Shown in pieces: positions 48,640 through 61,844 of a DNA stretch of 64,000 bases. Position numbers and translations under genes: made by a program. Within the stretch, counting starts at the first letter, position 1; each line of letters starts with the position of its first letter. The stretch is taken from contig NW_025778866.1 of assembly GCF_021130785.1 (NCBI RefSeq), forward strand, positions 1 to 64,000, written 5' to 3'. The notes under the pieces are model-generated. The model worked only from the letters and a program-made list of their open reading frames with translations, did no database searches and had not been told where the DNA came from. The DNA comes from Homalodisca vitripennis. Its lineage: Eukaryota; Arthropoda; Insecta; Hemiptera; Cicadellidae.

Positions 48640-49480
48640 AGCAAGGTCCCAACAACACTGGTCCCTTGAGGCACACCTCTGCGTACAGGCAGAGGACAGA
48701 TCTTCACCTGCACAACTTCCCCCCAGTGGACCGTAGAATTTTTCCACAATTTATGACCTGTCCTTCCAGATAGTCAGAGAACCAGCATAGAGCCCTTCCA
48801 TTATTCCCAGGAAACTCAGTTTTTTTGATAGAATCAATTCGTGGCCTATGCAATCAAAAGCCTTACTCATGTCGACGAAGATACCGTGAGAAAGAGTAAG
48901 CCATTCTCTATATTGTCGATTGATGTCCTCTAGAAGTTCCACACCAACCTGTCAGTTGTCGACCTACCCTCATGAAACCATGCTGACATTTGGTAAGAAA
49001 CCATTTATATTGAGGTGTGATGAAATAGTCTTGTTATGACAAGCTTCCTCGAACGATCTTGAGAAAGTTTGGAACAAACGATATTGGCCTATAAATTGCC
49101 CATGCCCTCTGTTTTCCCTCGTTTATGAGAAGAAAAACCTTAGCCACTTTTTAGTTTAGAGAGGAAACACTAGACCCCTGCTGAAAGGAAATAATGGATG
49201 CATATGTGTACAGAGTGGCACAAGAAGCTCCTCCTTGCAGAACTTTTATCCATTCTAGAAGAGATCTCGTCCAGAGCCAACAAGGGGGTTTTTGCTTTAT
49301 AGAGTCGATCGTCCCTAACCAATTCCGCCTCGTTTGTATCTGGTTAAACTCATTCAGTTTTACTAGGCCGTTGTAGACTTCCTCGACAGTTGGAGTAGGG
49401 AGTGAGTTGACTTGAGGCAACAGCCGGAAGACTGAAGAGTTTTTTTTTTCCCTTCCGAGCAATATCGACAAAAAAAACTG
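48640..49480 (-). pseudogene. LINE reverse transcriptase 5' half, frameshifted
   Basis: In order on the minus strand: LPTPTVEEVYNGLVKLN (49375-49430), then a KVAKVF...WAIYRPISFVPNF block (about 49080-49150) equal to the fingers motif with YRPIS, then KCQHGFMR (48975-49010). Next come GIFVDMSKAFDCIGHELILS (about 48830-48890) with the first palm Asp in FVDMSKAFD, GRALCWFSDYLEG, and the GVPQGTSVVGT-like turn followed by LFILFTND (48630-48690). The palm stops there, exactly where the plus-strand LINE tail begins. Frame changes separate several of these pieces. The same element's YADD region is found beyond the insertion at about 46245-46285. Confidence 0.85.
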
Positions 49481-51479
49481 GTTAAAACAGAAGCAATATC
49501 AATCAGGATTCCGTGATGTTCAACTATTCGTCAACAGACAGGAATTTATATATTTCAGTTTGTGGACTTTTGTTGGGGTTTTCGCTCGCAGTTAATCACA
49601 TCCCAGATGGCCTTGCTTTTATTATAGGATGTGCGGGAATTGTGGTTTTGAAGAATTAAAGGTCGAAACGAAGCTCTTTAGTTTTAGGGGTCATATGACT
49701 TTTTTTTTAAGGTGATTTGCCGCTCTTATTCTATCTCCATGGCCTCCACTGAGAAGATATTGATTGTTGGTTGCTTCCAAGAACCTTCTCTTCAATTCTC
49801 TGAGAACCTCTTCACTGCAGAAAATTTCTCTCTTATCTTTGTTTTTCTTCTCCCAACTCCTAGAATTTCTCGGAGGACAAGTAAAGGTCAAGGATCAATG
49901 TAAATGTTGCAATGAAATTGTTATAGGCATCGTTTCGTGTCACTGCAGCCAATAAAATGATCCCCAAGATTCCAGAGCCAAACGATTTTTTTTATACACT
50001 GGGTCAAGTTTGGTGAGATTAGTGGATTCTTCTGGATACAATTGTGGTGGTTTTTCTTTGAGAGATCGGTAGCTGCAGTGAGCACAGCTGTCCGGTATGA
50101 TCCGAGATTCCAGTAGCCAACCCACCCGTACCGGTTACTTGGTCCAAGTTTCAAGTCAGCTGCAAACGGGCATCGATGGAGGTAGCCGAAGTTGGGGTGA
50201 TCCTGGTTTGGTGGAAGTTGTATTCTTGCCATGGAAAAAATGGCCAGAGAGCTCATTTAAACATGCTTCTCCCTCAGTTGTTGATATCGAGATCTGTTAA
50301 AGGTGTTTTTTGTTCCCCAATGTGTAAAGACAATGCGAATTATTAATTTTGTATAGCAAGTAGATCCAGGATCTCCGCTAGTATCTCAATGAGCTTTGTC
50401 TGGTGTGGGCATAGACTACCTGAAGTGAGGTCCGATAAATCCCCACTATAAAAGCAACACTTGTGGAGTTGCCTCAACGTGATCCTCATTGCAGCAAACC
50501 TCAAAAACAAGAGAAATACTAAGTGTTCAAGTCCCTAGTTCGCAGATTAATTTTCATTCTTAAAGCTATGTATTTTTTCTAGGATTGCAACTCCACCCAT
50601 TCATCGCGATCATTCCCTACAATAAGCCGCCACCAGAGAGAAAATTTATACAATTTAGTGTTCAAGATCTGTTTTTTAGGTGTGTTTTCGCATGTTCTGT
50701 GATAACTTACGAGTCATGTCTGGTTTTCCAGCTGAAGGAGAGAGTGGTTTCAATAATTTTCAATTTTATTTTCTGGTAATCCGTTCTAGACATTTTGATG
50801 GAATATGAGTTGTTACCGTTTACATTCATGAATACCATTAGCTGAGCATAGGCGCCTCTGAGATGAGAGTCTTGTAAAGAATTTTTTTAGGAGAATCCTG
50901 TTTTATCGTACTGTGCCTTGAGTGCTCCTTACTCTGGGTCTCAAAAGAGACTTTGGCTTGACGATTTTGAATTGACGATGCTGGCAAAACGTTATTGGGC
51001 AGGGACAGGGTGGTGTGATGTGTGGAAAACTCTATCCGACCTTACAGAATGAGATCGTGTTCAAGAGTTTCATGGTCTTAAATTGCTTCAAAATCATTAG
51101 CTGCTACAACTGTCATTAAAATTTAAGTAAAAAATCTAAGTGTTAGGTGGTAAAAAGTTCTTCAACAGTTAGGTCCCAATGGCGACGTATCTCCTTTGCG
51201 TTTACAACACGAGGAGATTAACAGACAGATTTTATTTTGAGGGTTCATCTGTTAGGCCTTGTTCATAATACTCATTGTCATGCAAGAAGTGCAGGTTAGG
51301 TCGTGGAGACTGCTCTGGGTTCCCTCTCATTTAAAGGGTTTCATGGGAGTCATGGCAGAAATAATAATAGGGGACTGGTAGTTCTTTACACCAATGCCAT
51401 ATAGGTCAGAGCTTTTTCATTGTTCCTTACTTTCATTTATCGATGAGTCCACGCATGTCCGCGTGTAAGGATATATCGT

Positions 51480-52080
51480 GGGAAAAAGATGTGCTCACGT
51501 AGATGCGTCTTGCCCGAACAGTGGAGGGGATAATTCCCCAGCTTCAGACCTCAACGAATAGAGAGTTTCCTTCTTCAAAGCAGTTACAATTTTTCCTTTT
51601 CCTCTCTTGGGAATCAATTGTCTGCAGTTGCTTCTCATCGTGTCCTGGTACCTCTCAAAAAGTCTTCTGTACCTCAATTCTTAAGTTTGTATTTCTCTCT
51701 CTAATTGTCTCTCTATAGCATGTAAATTGTCCAATAGTATCCCTTCCTTTCACAGTTAGGGAGTCAATTGTGTTAAAAAGATCCTCAATTTATTGACTCC
51801 ATTGAGTTTTTTCGTTTTTGGGTTAGAATAGAGTTTCTCTCTTTTGTAATTGCCGGCATTAATGTAAATGAAGCTTTGATCTCAATTTCAGCCGATATTT
51901 GCAGTTTTGTTTTCTTCGGTCCATTCTGCTTCGGAGCACCGACAAGCGATTGTTTTAAAAAGCTCGTCTAGTGATCGGTAGCGGTTTTGTGGGCATTTTG
52001 GTTGGCAGTATGTGCTCTGAATTGGAGTGAAAAAATAGTTTTTTTTGGTTCACAAGTTTGGACAATTTCCATTTTTTCAA
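51480..52080 (-). pseudogene. Probable LINE ORF1 remnant
   Basis: The minus strand encodes a basic, helix-prone stretch including REKYKLK (about 51685-51705) and RYRRLFERYQDTMRSNCRQL (51610-51670), then RGKGKIV. Position upstream of the endonuclease on the same strand suggests ORF1. I see no clear zinc knuckle, PHD finger or esterase motif, so the identity is positional. Confidence 0.4.
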
Positions 52081-53582
52081 TCATCCTTATTGTTTGTAAT
52101 TTTCATTGTAATTTTCTGATGACATACCCATACATACAAACACTGTGATACCATGTCGTTATAAATCCCTGCACAAAAAATAGCATCATCATCATCAGCC
52201 ACAAATTATGTCACAGAAGCGGACATGAAAACATATTTCCTTTCTTGTCTGCCTGGTCGATCGTCTGGCCGCTGCTCAAAGGCTGTTCCACGCGATAGAG
52301 TTATTCTTTTTATTCCTTGATCTTTGTCTAGATTGAGTATTATAGTATGCGCACAGAATGGCGGCAACGCATCAAGAAGCTTGTGGCTACAGAGGATAAA
52401 TTAGGATGCGTTTGATTCACTGAAATCTTTACAGAACAGAGTTATTGTTATTGACAGCTTGTATGTAATTTTAAACACTTGGCGTAGGGGTTATCCATTC
52501 TCTAGAAAGCTATACATTTTAAATTTTTTTTATACGTCCCCCGCTGTCCTAGTAGTGTGTAATTTGACACACTTGAGTTATAGTATCCATACTATACTAC
52601 CGGCGCCGAAAATACATTACAATGGAAGTAGATTAAATTGGCTAGAAAGTAAGAAAAATTTTCTGACTGAAGAAGGCTTAAGTAACAACCAACGCACGTA
52701 CATATTTATATTGATCCGCACTTTATTTCCGTATAATATATACGGATCCATCAAAACACATCGTAAGCGATTTCTTTAAACTATTATACGGACCATATTC
52801 CTCCACTATGGTTTAAGAACTTGTTACAACCAACTAACAGTTTAAGGGTTACTGATATTTGTTGAGCCATACATATAAAATATTATTGTGTGGTTTCATT
52901 AGTATCATAAACACTGTTTTAAAGTCCTCCGACTTCAGGCTCAAAAGCCATTTCTCATTCAACTTAAAGACGCAATTATTCTTAAATAGATTTATATAGA
53001 GATTGTAATATTCTTCCCACTGACCCAATAACTTAACTTCAGAAGTATTTCATTATACGATTAAGAATTATATCCTATGACAAATTTGTTCTTTAATAGT
53101 AATACAATTTCAACAGTGGCAAAATACCTAACAACATGTGGGTTTTAAGCGATGTTTTTTGAAAATTGGACATATAATTTTGAGTAGTAAAAGTCTTATT
53201 ATACCAATTAAGTATGTTAGTAAAACTTCAAAATTATTTCAAAATGAAAAATAAGCATAACATCGTGTAAAAAATTTTAATCTCAAATTTTGGTAATTTT
53301 TTTCACCTCGTTGCACTTATGATATAAAAATAAAATTTAAAACTTTTGCTTTATGGTTTAATACCATATTGAGTAACCAAACAAAATTATCGTACATGTC
53401 AAGTATGTACCAATTTTACCAAGTACTCAGAAAAAATGAAATAATAACCATGGTATTTGTTATCATATTCTAAAAATAAATAATAATGATATACATTTTT
53501 TTCGCGGAATCATGCAAAGATGGTCGTGTTGTCCCGTCACTTTAAATGTTTATATTACCATTAAATTGTAATCTTATGGACG
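52081..53582. other. AT-rich sequence, no gene seen
   Basis: The plus-strand frame 52459-52779 (106 codons) has no recognised domain. The last 600 bp are AT-rich and lead into a satellite array. Confidence 0.4.
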
Positions 53583-54905
53583 CAGTCATGTCCACATATC
53601 AAGGCCTTGACAAGGTACAAACTATGTTTACTAATGAATGGTGGGAGAGTTAACCTTACTGCCTGAATTTTACATTAGTAGGAAGGAGTCTTGACCTAAC
53701 ATCACGTCCTTGACAACGAACAATCTATATTTATAGTTGTATGATGGGATATTTACCTTACTGCCTGTTATTAGATTAGTAGGAAGCAGTCTTGGACAAA
53801 TCATCGCATCAAGTCCTTGACAACGTAACTATCTACATTTATAGTTGTATGATGGAGATTTACCTTAAAGCCTGTATTTAAGATTAGTAGGAAGACAGTC
53901 TTGACCTGACACATCAAGACTTTGACAACACGTAACAATCTAATATTTTAGAGTTTACGATTGGTGGGAGTTACCTTAAATGCCTGTAATTAAGATTATT
54001 AGGAAGCCAGTCTTAAAATTAACATCAAGTCCTTGACAACGGACACAATCTATATTTATGGTGTATGATGGGAGAGAGTTACCTTAATGCCTGTATCAGA
54101 TTTATAGGAGAGCCCAGTCCTTTGACATTTCATCAAGTCCCTTACAACGTACAAGCTATATTTAGTAGAGTTTTGGATGGAGATTTACCTTAATGCCTGT
54201 ATTAGATTAGTAGGAAGCAGTCTTTGTGACCTAAACATCAAGTCCTTGGACAACGGTACAATCAATATTTATAGTGTACGATGGGGAGTTACCTTAATGC
54301 CTGTAATTAGATTATTTGGAAGCAGTCCTTAAATTAACAATCAAGTCCTTTGACAACGTACAATCTTATATTTATATATAGTGTACGATGGAAGAGTTAC
54401 TTAAATGCCTGTATTAGAATTATTTTGGAAGCAACCCTTAAATTAACACATCAAGTCCTTGACAACGTACAATCTATATTTATTATAGGTGTACAATGGA
54501 GAGTTACCTTAAAACTTGTATTAGATTAGTAAGGAAGCAGTCTTGACCTAACATCAAGTCCTTGACAACGACAATCTAATATTTATAGTGCAGATGGAAT
54601 AGATATTTACCTCTAATGCCTGTAATCAGATTATTAGGAAGCAGTCTTGACATATCAATCAAGTCCTTGACAACGTACAATCTATATTTATAGTGTATGA
54701 TGGAGATTTACCTAAATGCCTGTGTATTTAGATTAGTAGGAAGCAGTCTTGACATATCATCAAGTCCTTGACAACGTACAAAATCTATATTTATAGTGTA
54801 CGATGGAGAGTTACCTTAATGCCTGTATCAATTAGATCGTATTAGTAGAAAGCAGTCTTGTCCTAACAACAAGGCCTTGACGAGGTAACAGTCTATGTTT
54901 ACAAA
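53583..54905. repeat. 106-bp tandem satellite, about 12.5 copies
   Basis: The landmark AAGTCCTTGACAACG (or variant) starts at 53601, 53704, 53811, 53916, 54027, 54135, 54240, 54343, 54453, 54556, 54661, 54762 and 54871. Intervals are 101-111 bp, mean about 106. Each unit also carries ATCTATATTTATAGTGTA, GATGGAGAGTTACCTTAATG, CCTGTATTAGATTAGTAGGA and AGCAGTCTTGACCTAACATC words. Copies differ by many one-base indels. No coding frame persists through the array. Confidence 0.95.
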
Positions 54906-56944
54906 CATTGAACTAGATTGGTATACCCAACTGTGTATTTTAGTGAGAACATTATCCAGTTAACCCTCATGTGTTAGTTACATGGGTCGTGGCTGTAACC
55001 TATAATAAATACCGTAGAACAATTTTCACAAAAAATTGTCGACAAAATGTGTCTTCTAATAAATTTATTTTAATCTAAAAGCTGTCTTTGTTTAAACAGG
55101 TCGATTAATAAGCTTTCTTTTAATAGTGCCAACAATATTTCAAAGATGGCAGGCACCCATTTCCGGTCAAAGGGGTTTTTCAGATGCAAACAATTACATT
55201 AAATTGTGTATAGGGAATATATTTTCAACTTCAATTTTGGATTTAACTGTGACTGAAATACATTCCAATATTTACGATCAAAACAATTTATGTATGTATG
55301 ACGATTTTTATGTAATATTATCAAGTTAGTGTAATATACATTTAAAAACTATTTTAATGACGTAATTACGTGCCACCCCTGAGAGCTGCTATAATATCAT
55401 CAGTGCTGTTCTAATTAAATATTAAAACTAATAATCGTATCTTCAGATTTACATTTCAAGATGACAACTAAACGTGAAATCTACCATGCCTTTCCCTCCG
55501 ACTTAATTGGAGGAATATATTTTTCCTTACGGCACTATTAAAAACAATTAAAATTTTTTAGAGAAAAATATTCATTTTAGTGCTTTCAAATCTTTTGCAC
55601 AAATTGTTTCCTTAATATAGTATGGTATGATTTTATTACTACGAAATGCCTGATTTTTTTTTGTCGCGCATTTGACGTAATTTTCAACATGATGTTGTTA
55701 ATTAAAAGCGCAGACTACATTTGAGTAAAAATGTTACAATAAAAAGTTGCAAAATGCTATTCCTTACATAATGAATAGATAAATCTGGATACGACAGGAC
55801 AAGAGCACTGTCGAAGAAATTTCACCTGTCAACTATCAGGCTGTTATAAAATAAACCTACACTTCTTCTTGTAATGTAGCAAGAATCTTTTCGTGTAAGA
55901 AAGATGTGAGCTCCCGATGGGGTTTTTTATCAACAAATTATTAACTTTTTCATTCATAACTGAAAAGAACAAAGTCCTCATGTGTTTACTTGAAATGACA
56001 TTAATAGGCTTTCGTTTAATAATTCAGGTTAAAATCTAAAAATTTATACGCACTGGCTAGTTATCAGTTCAAATTGCAGATTACAGTTTTCTGCTACTTT
56101 TGTTTCTTGTGAAAATTGATAATATTTAATATGATTTTGTTCTTCATAAAATTGGTTTCATTATATGACATTACAATTATTTGAAATTGAATGAAATCCA
56201 ACTAAATATTTTTGTGATTTAAATTAATTTGGAAGAGTTAGGTCTCTAATAATACTGTCTGTTTAAAATAATGTTAAACTACGCAACATACGGGCTGGGT
56301 CCAGGTTTTTCTTTTTGCTCGATTCTATCAAAACTGTAAATGATCCCCTTTTAAAAAATTCAATCATGGAGATCACTTTTTAAAACCCTCCTATTAAATT
56401 AAGTCCATTCATTAAAATTATTGCTGAGTACTCATATTATTCAATATAACGTTTGTTTGTATAAATAATAAGTTGAAGGAAAACTTGTGTCCAAATCATG
56501 TGATGAACTAAATGAAATAGACTGAAGTAATTTGTTAAAACGTATATTTTAGATAAAATCTATTTGATCCAATATTAACCAAAAAACAGTCGTGTATAGA
56601 ATTTTTACACACATTGCAACTCTGCGTGAACACTCTCATTTCAGGAGGGATGTGTTTGTTATGTTTGGCCTAATAGACTAAAGCTGTATAATTGTACTTT
56701 GTTGGAGTCCAGATATATAGTAATCCCAAGATAATTGGGCTACGGCTGTTAGTTTTACCATTCTAAGAAGCCCATTTTGCAGCAGCCAAATAAAAGATTT
56801 TTTTAAAACTTTTTTAACCATACTTTACTAAGTGCTACACAATTATTCTATAAACAAAATAATCATTACTCACCAATTAGAGCTTATGAAAAAAATTTCC
56901 ATGATTGTCTATACAGAAAAAACAAACATTGAGTATTATAGAGT
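54906..56944. other. AT-rich spacer between two satellite arrays, no gene seen
   Basis: Open frames are short (55126-55329 is the longest) and lack domains. No repeat was recognised. Confidence 0.45.
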
Positions 56945-57268
56945 CCATATAATATATACAGCCGCATGTGATACTGACTGACTCACCTGACTGACATAAT
57001 ATTTACAAATTCTAACATACCTTCTAGAAGTGCTTAAACTTGAAATTTGGCATGCAGGTACCTTTTGCCAAAATGACCCACAGAAAAGTCGGGAAATACG
57101 GATATTTTTACTTTTTTAAACCCCTTCAAAAAAATTAAAAACCGGTTGATAACTGGGGTTAAATTAAAAACTGGTGTAGTTTTTTTGCTTTTAGAGCCGT
57201 CTAGCGAATAAACCGGTTGGTCGTAGCTCAAATCTAATTTTTGATGGGATCTAGCGAAATTGTATGAT

Positions 57269-58290
57269 CTACAAAATAAGGCTCATTAGAGATTTTCACA
57301 CATCTCTACCGACACAACCCGTAAAATGGCTTCCAAAATCGAAACATTTGTGTCGAATTTATGGCAATTTTCGCTTGTGTAGACTTTTGTTTGACGCTGC
57401 TGTAGTGTCTAAACCGTAGGTCGTCAGCACGGGATCTGATGAAAAAACGCTAGTGTGGAGTGAAGCGATTCTACAAAAAAGGTCCAGTAACTTTTTGCCC
57501 TATCACCATCGGTTTTTGTGGCTACAAAACAGCGTTTTAAATAGGGAAATCTTTTTTGAAGTTTGTCGTGGAAAAATTAGCTTCCAGCACTTGATAGCGG
57601 CCAAAAACCCCTTTCGCTTTTAGCTCAAAAACTAAACAAAGACGGGAGTATAGATAAATGACATGAATCTACAGAAAAGTTCCAGTGACTTATTTGCCCT
57701 ATCTCGCTAAATCGCCTATGGCCGCAAAACCGCGAAAATTTTTTAATATGCAAAACTTTTGTAAAATTTTCCACGTGGCAAAAATATTTAGGATTCGGGC
57801 TCGGATGACGGCCTACCACGCGTAGCCAGTTGCTCAAAACAAAACAAAAGTGCCGGATTTAGAAAATTTGTGTAGGTCCCTACATAAAAAGGTTCCTAAG
57901 GTCACTTTTCGCCCTAATCTACTAGTTAGTTTCAGTCGCAAAATGTGATTATGTTGCAACATTTTTTGTAATTTTTATTTTCACGTGAAAGTTTATGGAC
58001 TCCGGGGTTCCATAGCGGGCCCTAACCGTTGATCGTTGCCCAAAACAGGATGGAAGCCTGAAATTTAGGGTAATGCACCGTGGATTTACAAAAAGACATT
58101 CAGTAACTTTTTTGCCCTAAGTCGTCAATGTTTGGGCTGCCCAAAAACCGTTTAGTTTTCAAAAATTTATTTAGTAATTTTTTACGTAAGATTTCTGTTT
58201 CTGGAGGGCGGTAGCGGTTCGGATCCATTAGTTGTAACTTAAAGATTAAATTTTTTTTTATAACTATACCAATGATTAGATATACAACGC
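57269..58290. repeat. ~200-bp subrepeats in macrosatellite unit 1
   Basis: CTACAAAAAAGGTCCAGTAA-like words begin at 57269, 57471, 57669, 57880 and about 58086, 198-211 bp apart. They are followed by TTTTTGCCCTATC, GGTTTGGCCGCAAAA and CGGCC...AACGGTTGGTCGTAGCT words. Confidence 0.88.
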
Positions 58291-58479
58291 AAAAAATTTA
58301 AACCCCTTTTTTCCGTATACCCTTGTATAAGCCCAAATAACACGATCTCAATGAAAAAATGTTTGTCGTGAAAATTTGCCAAAATTTATAGGGGTTTTAA
58401 GATACGATGCAAACCCCACAATTTTACAGTTTGGTGGAGTATCTGGTCGATAAATTTCCCTCATAGGAAAAAAACCCAC

Positions 58480-59765
58480 GTAAATCTGATAACCCCCCGC
58501 GATAACACTAAACGCCCTCTCGGGTAAATCTACTCCTGAGTGAATGAAACCTCCTGATCAACTTAGTATATGTGATGAGACCAAAAAGGTGAGCAATATT
58601 CATCCCGGTTTTTCCAATTGAGATTTGTATTTAAACTAGGTAAAACTAATGACTAGTTATACGCCCCAAACTAGCCCACATCGCGAATTGGCATGAGTCG
58701 TAAAGTGCGAAGCGTCGCCAAAAGTAGATAGGGGGAAAGAAGTGAATGTTGTAAATTATGATCACAGACACAACAATCCTGTATATATAGGCCCAAGTTG
58801 GTGTCATTAACCCCACGGTTAAAACAACTAATCCCCATCCCCCCCCGGGGATTATCCCTGTTATGACCAGAAAATAACCTCCTGAGTAAATTTAAAACCC
58901 CACTGATGTCTTTAATCGCCCTGGTAAACATTAGCCTCCCTATTTTCACCCCCCCCCCCTTCCTTCAGGGAATTTCCTGGCATGAAAAAAAAAACCTCAT
59001 GTCCGAATTTTACCATAGAACCCCCTGATCTGTTCTTAAAAACCCCCCGTATACATTTTAAAACCCCCCCAGGGTTATTCCTGGCATGACACTCATGTAC
59101 CAAATTTTCAACAATCACCAAAAAATTACACACCCTTAGGGAAGTTTCCGTATGAACCAGGGATAACCCCCTGACCCTTAAACCCCGGTAAACATTAAAA
59201 ACCCCCAGGGAATTTCCTGGCATGGCTCAATGTTCCCCGAATTTTAACAATCGACCAAAATCCCTCTCTATCTCCCGAATATGCTAAAGCGTAAATTGAA
59301 CCGCTCATCCCCGAATTTTTTGTCAAGCGTACATGCATCGGGGGCCCTGGGCTTAGACCAAGATAACCTCCTGAGTACAGTTAAACCCCCTGAAGTATTA
59401 ACACCCCCCCGGGTAACATTAAACCCCCCCCGGAATTTCCTGTCATGACCTCAGGTCCCGAAAATTTTACTCATATCATACCAGAATCTCTAACACCGGG
59501 GGGGCCCTGGGGATAGTTTCCTGGTATGAACCAGATAAACCCCAGATAACATTAACCCGCCCCGGGAAAAGTATTCTGGTATAACCAGAATAAACTCCTG
59601 ATAGTCCTTAAACCCCTGGTATACTTAAACCCGCCCCCCCCCCCCCGGAATTTCCTTGGCTAGCAATGAACCTCATGGTCCGAATTTTAACCAATCAATC
59701 CAAATCACATAATCCCCGAATTTGCAAGCGTATACATCATGGGGCCTGGGGCGAATAGCCCCCAC
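58480..59765. repeat. C-rich block of macrosatellite unit 1
   Basis: Repeated words AACCCCCTGATG, TTAACCCCCC and GGAATTTCCTGGCATGAC recur at irregular 60-120-bp spacing. This block is about 1.3 kb here against about 0.8 kb in units 2 and 3. That accounts for most of the extra length of unit 1. Confidence 0.8.
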
Positions 59766-59780
59766 GAGCCGAAGGCGAGT
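59748..59780. repeat. GC hairpin junction, unit 1 to 2
   Basis: GGGGCGAATAGCCCC is followed by ACGAGCCGAAGGCGAGT. GCC-GAA-GGC forms a second small stem. This is the conserved end of a unit. Confidence 0.85.
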
Positions 59781-60106
59781 CATATATAATTTACAGCCGC
59801 TTGTGTAACTCACGTCACTCACTGACACATTAGATAATACTAATTCTAACATACTTCGTAGGAAATGCTGGAAACTGTGAAAATCTGTTTGCACGCACGT
59901 CGCAACGTATCATTCAAACCCTCACCGGGGAAAAATCTGAAAACCGGATTTTTTTTACTTTTGAAGAAACCCCTCAAAAAAATTCCCGAACGGACCACCT
60001 GATTTTGCCCTTGCAGGGCTTTCTCTTTGAACCCGATAGCGGGCGAAACCGTTGGAGCTAAGCTTCGATTCTGATGAAAAAATTCATGGTCAGGAATGAA
60101 GGTGGA

Positions 60107-60900
60107 CCATACCAAAAAAAAGGTCCAGTGACTTGTTTGCTCTATCTCAATTTGGGTTTGGCCGCAAAAAGCGGGATTACATTAATAATATTTTGGAATT
60201 TTCGTACTAAATATTTTTACCTTTCGGCGGCTCGATTGCGGCTATAACGGTTGTCCGTAGCTCAAAACAAATATTTGCCCCAATGGGATTTAGTAAACAG
60301 CGTGGATCTACAAAAAAGGTCATGTAACTTTTTGCCCTACCACTCAATGGTTAGGCCGCATAAACGCGTTTTAAAGTATTTGATGTTTCTAAGTATATTA
60401 CGTTGAGATTTTTGTGTTTCTAGGTTGTTTTATTGCCGCCAAACTACTAATTTGTAGGCACCATGAATAAAAATTTTGATTTTTTTACTAATTAACGCGA
60501 ACTCAAAAAAAAGGTCTAGTGGACATTTTGCTCTAAACCCTCAAATGATTTAGAGCCGTAAGAACGGATGAGTTATGTTGGAAGAACTTTCAACTTAAAA
60601 AACTTACCTTCCGTGCTCGATATTGGCCGAATCCGTTGGTCCCTAGCTTAAATTGGTGAAAAAATTTTTGGTAATCTAGCTTATTGATAGGATCTACAAA
60701 GAAAAGGTCCAGTAGCTTTCTGTCGTTTATCTTTCCGTAAGCCTGATAAATGCTGTAAATTGACAAATCTTTCTTCGTCTTCTACTTTTAGGTGTTTATA
60801 CTATTTTTCAACTAAAATTAGTGCGCTTCATTCATGCTGGTTTCCAGCTTGACCTTGTATTACTACGTTAATGAGTGACTAAAACATCCCATCCACGTTG
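60107..60900. repeat. ~200-bp subrepeats in macrosatellite unit 2
   Basis: Subrepeat starts at about 60107, 60308, 60502 and 60694, each with an AAAAAAGGTCCAGTG-like word and then a TTTTTGCCCTA-like word. Confidence 0.87.
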
Positions 60901-61009
60901 GGAGTTGGGCTGAGTGCGTTAGTGAAGTTTTCCAATAGTAAATAGTGACCAGAGGTGTTTTTTATTATGATCAAAGAAACGACAACACCCACTAAATTAG
61001 GCCCCACGT

Positions 61010-61812
61010 GTGTCATTACCACCACATTGTGAACTTTAACCCCCCCCCACCCGGAATTAATTCATATGACCAGAATATAATCCTGGACTAACTTTTAAAA
61101 CCCCCTGATGTCTTAACCCCCTTATAACATTAATGCTCCCTCCACGCCCGGGGAATATGCCTGGCATGACAAGATAAACCTCTGAGCAAATTAAACCCCC
61201 CCTAAACAGACTTAAATAATAATGGAACTCAGGTTTGGGCTTCTTGTTATATTTACACTAAACAATTCAAAAATAGCCCACCAGTGCAGTGCCTTCTCTC
61301 ACAGACTCCGTACTGGCCCTAAAAACCCAAACGTCCGTAGCTAAAATCGAGGACACCATAATCGGAAAGATAAAATCAAAATTTTCTCGATCAAGAAAGG
61401 GTCCAGCATCACTTTTTGTCGTATCTCTAACGGTTTAGACCCGTAAATAATATAATTTAAAAAGTCAAAACTGTTGATTAACAACTGAAAATATTCCAAA
61501 TAAAATGGGGTTTCAATTTTAATTTCGAATATCCGCTTATCCTCTAGAATTTGGCCAACCACCCGAAAGGGAGCCTGGGGTGGTGTCTTTAACCCCCGGG
61601 TAACCGTTAGCCCGACCCCGCCGCAATTTCCTGGTATGACAAGATAACCAAAAACTGAGTAAATTAAACCCCCTGATTGTCTTAACCCCCTGTATCATAA
61701 ACCTCCGCCCCAGGAGGAATTGTCCTGGCCTGACCTCATGATCTAAAATTTTTAACAATCACTAAATCCCCTTCTCATCACCGAATTTAAGGCACTTACT
61801 TTGGGGGCCCCT
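61010..61812. repeat. C-rich block of macrosatellite unit 2
   Basis: Same words as in unit 1 (AACCCCCTGATG, GGGAATATGCCTGGCATGAC), interrupted at 61210-61560 by a subrepeat-like segment with GTCCGTAGCTAAAATC. Confidence 0.78.
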
Positions 61813-61844
61813 GGGGGCGTAGCCCCCAAGAGCCGAAGGCGAGT
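61813..61844. repeat. GC hairpin junction, unit 2 to 3
   Basis: GGGGGCGTAGCCCCC (61813-61827) is a perfect 6-bp stem with a GTA loop. GAGCCGAAGGCGAGT (61830-61844) follows. Confidence 0.9.

Larger units (their letters stand above)
48616..52080 (-). mobile_element. 5' part of the interrupted minus-strand LINE
   Basis: Reading on the minus strand from about 52080 downward, an ORF1-like region (about 51480-52080) is followed by a degraded endonuclease zone (about 50300-51200), a linker with LRELKRRFLEATNNQYLLSG (49700-49890) and the reverse transcriptase front half (48616-49480). The upper boundary is uncertain. This part and 45370-46350 are the two sides of one element split by 46375-48615. 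The clade is a jockey/CR1-type LINE; I cannot fix it further. Confidence 0.75.

Noticed and set aside
52459..52779. 106-codon plus-strand gene
   Set aside because: No domain, AT-driven composition and no splice or promoter evidence.
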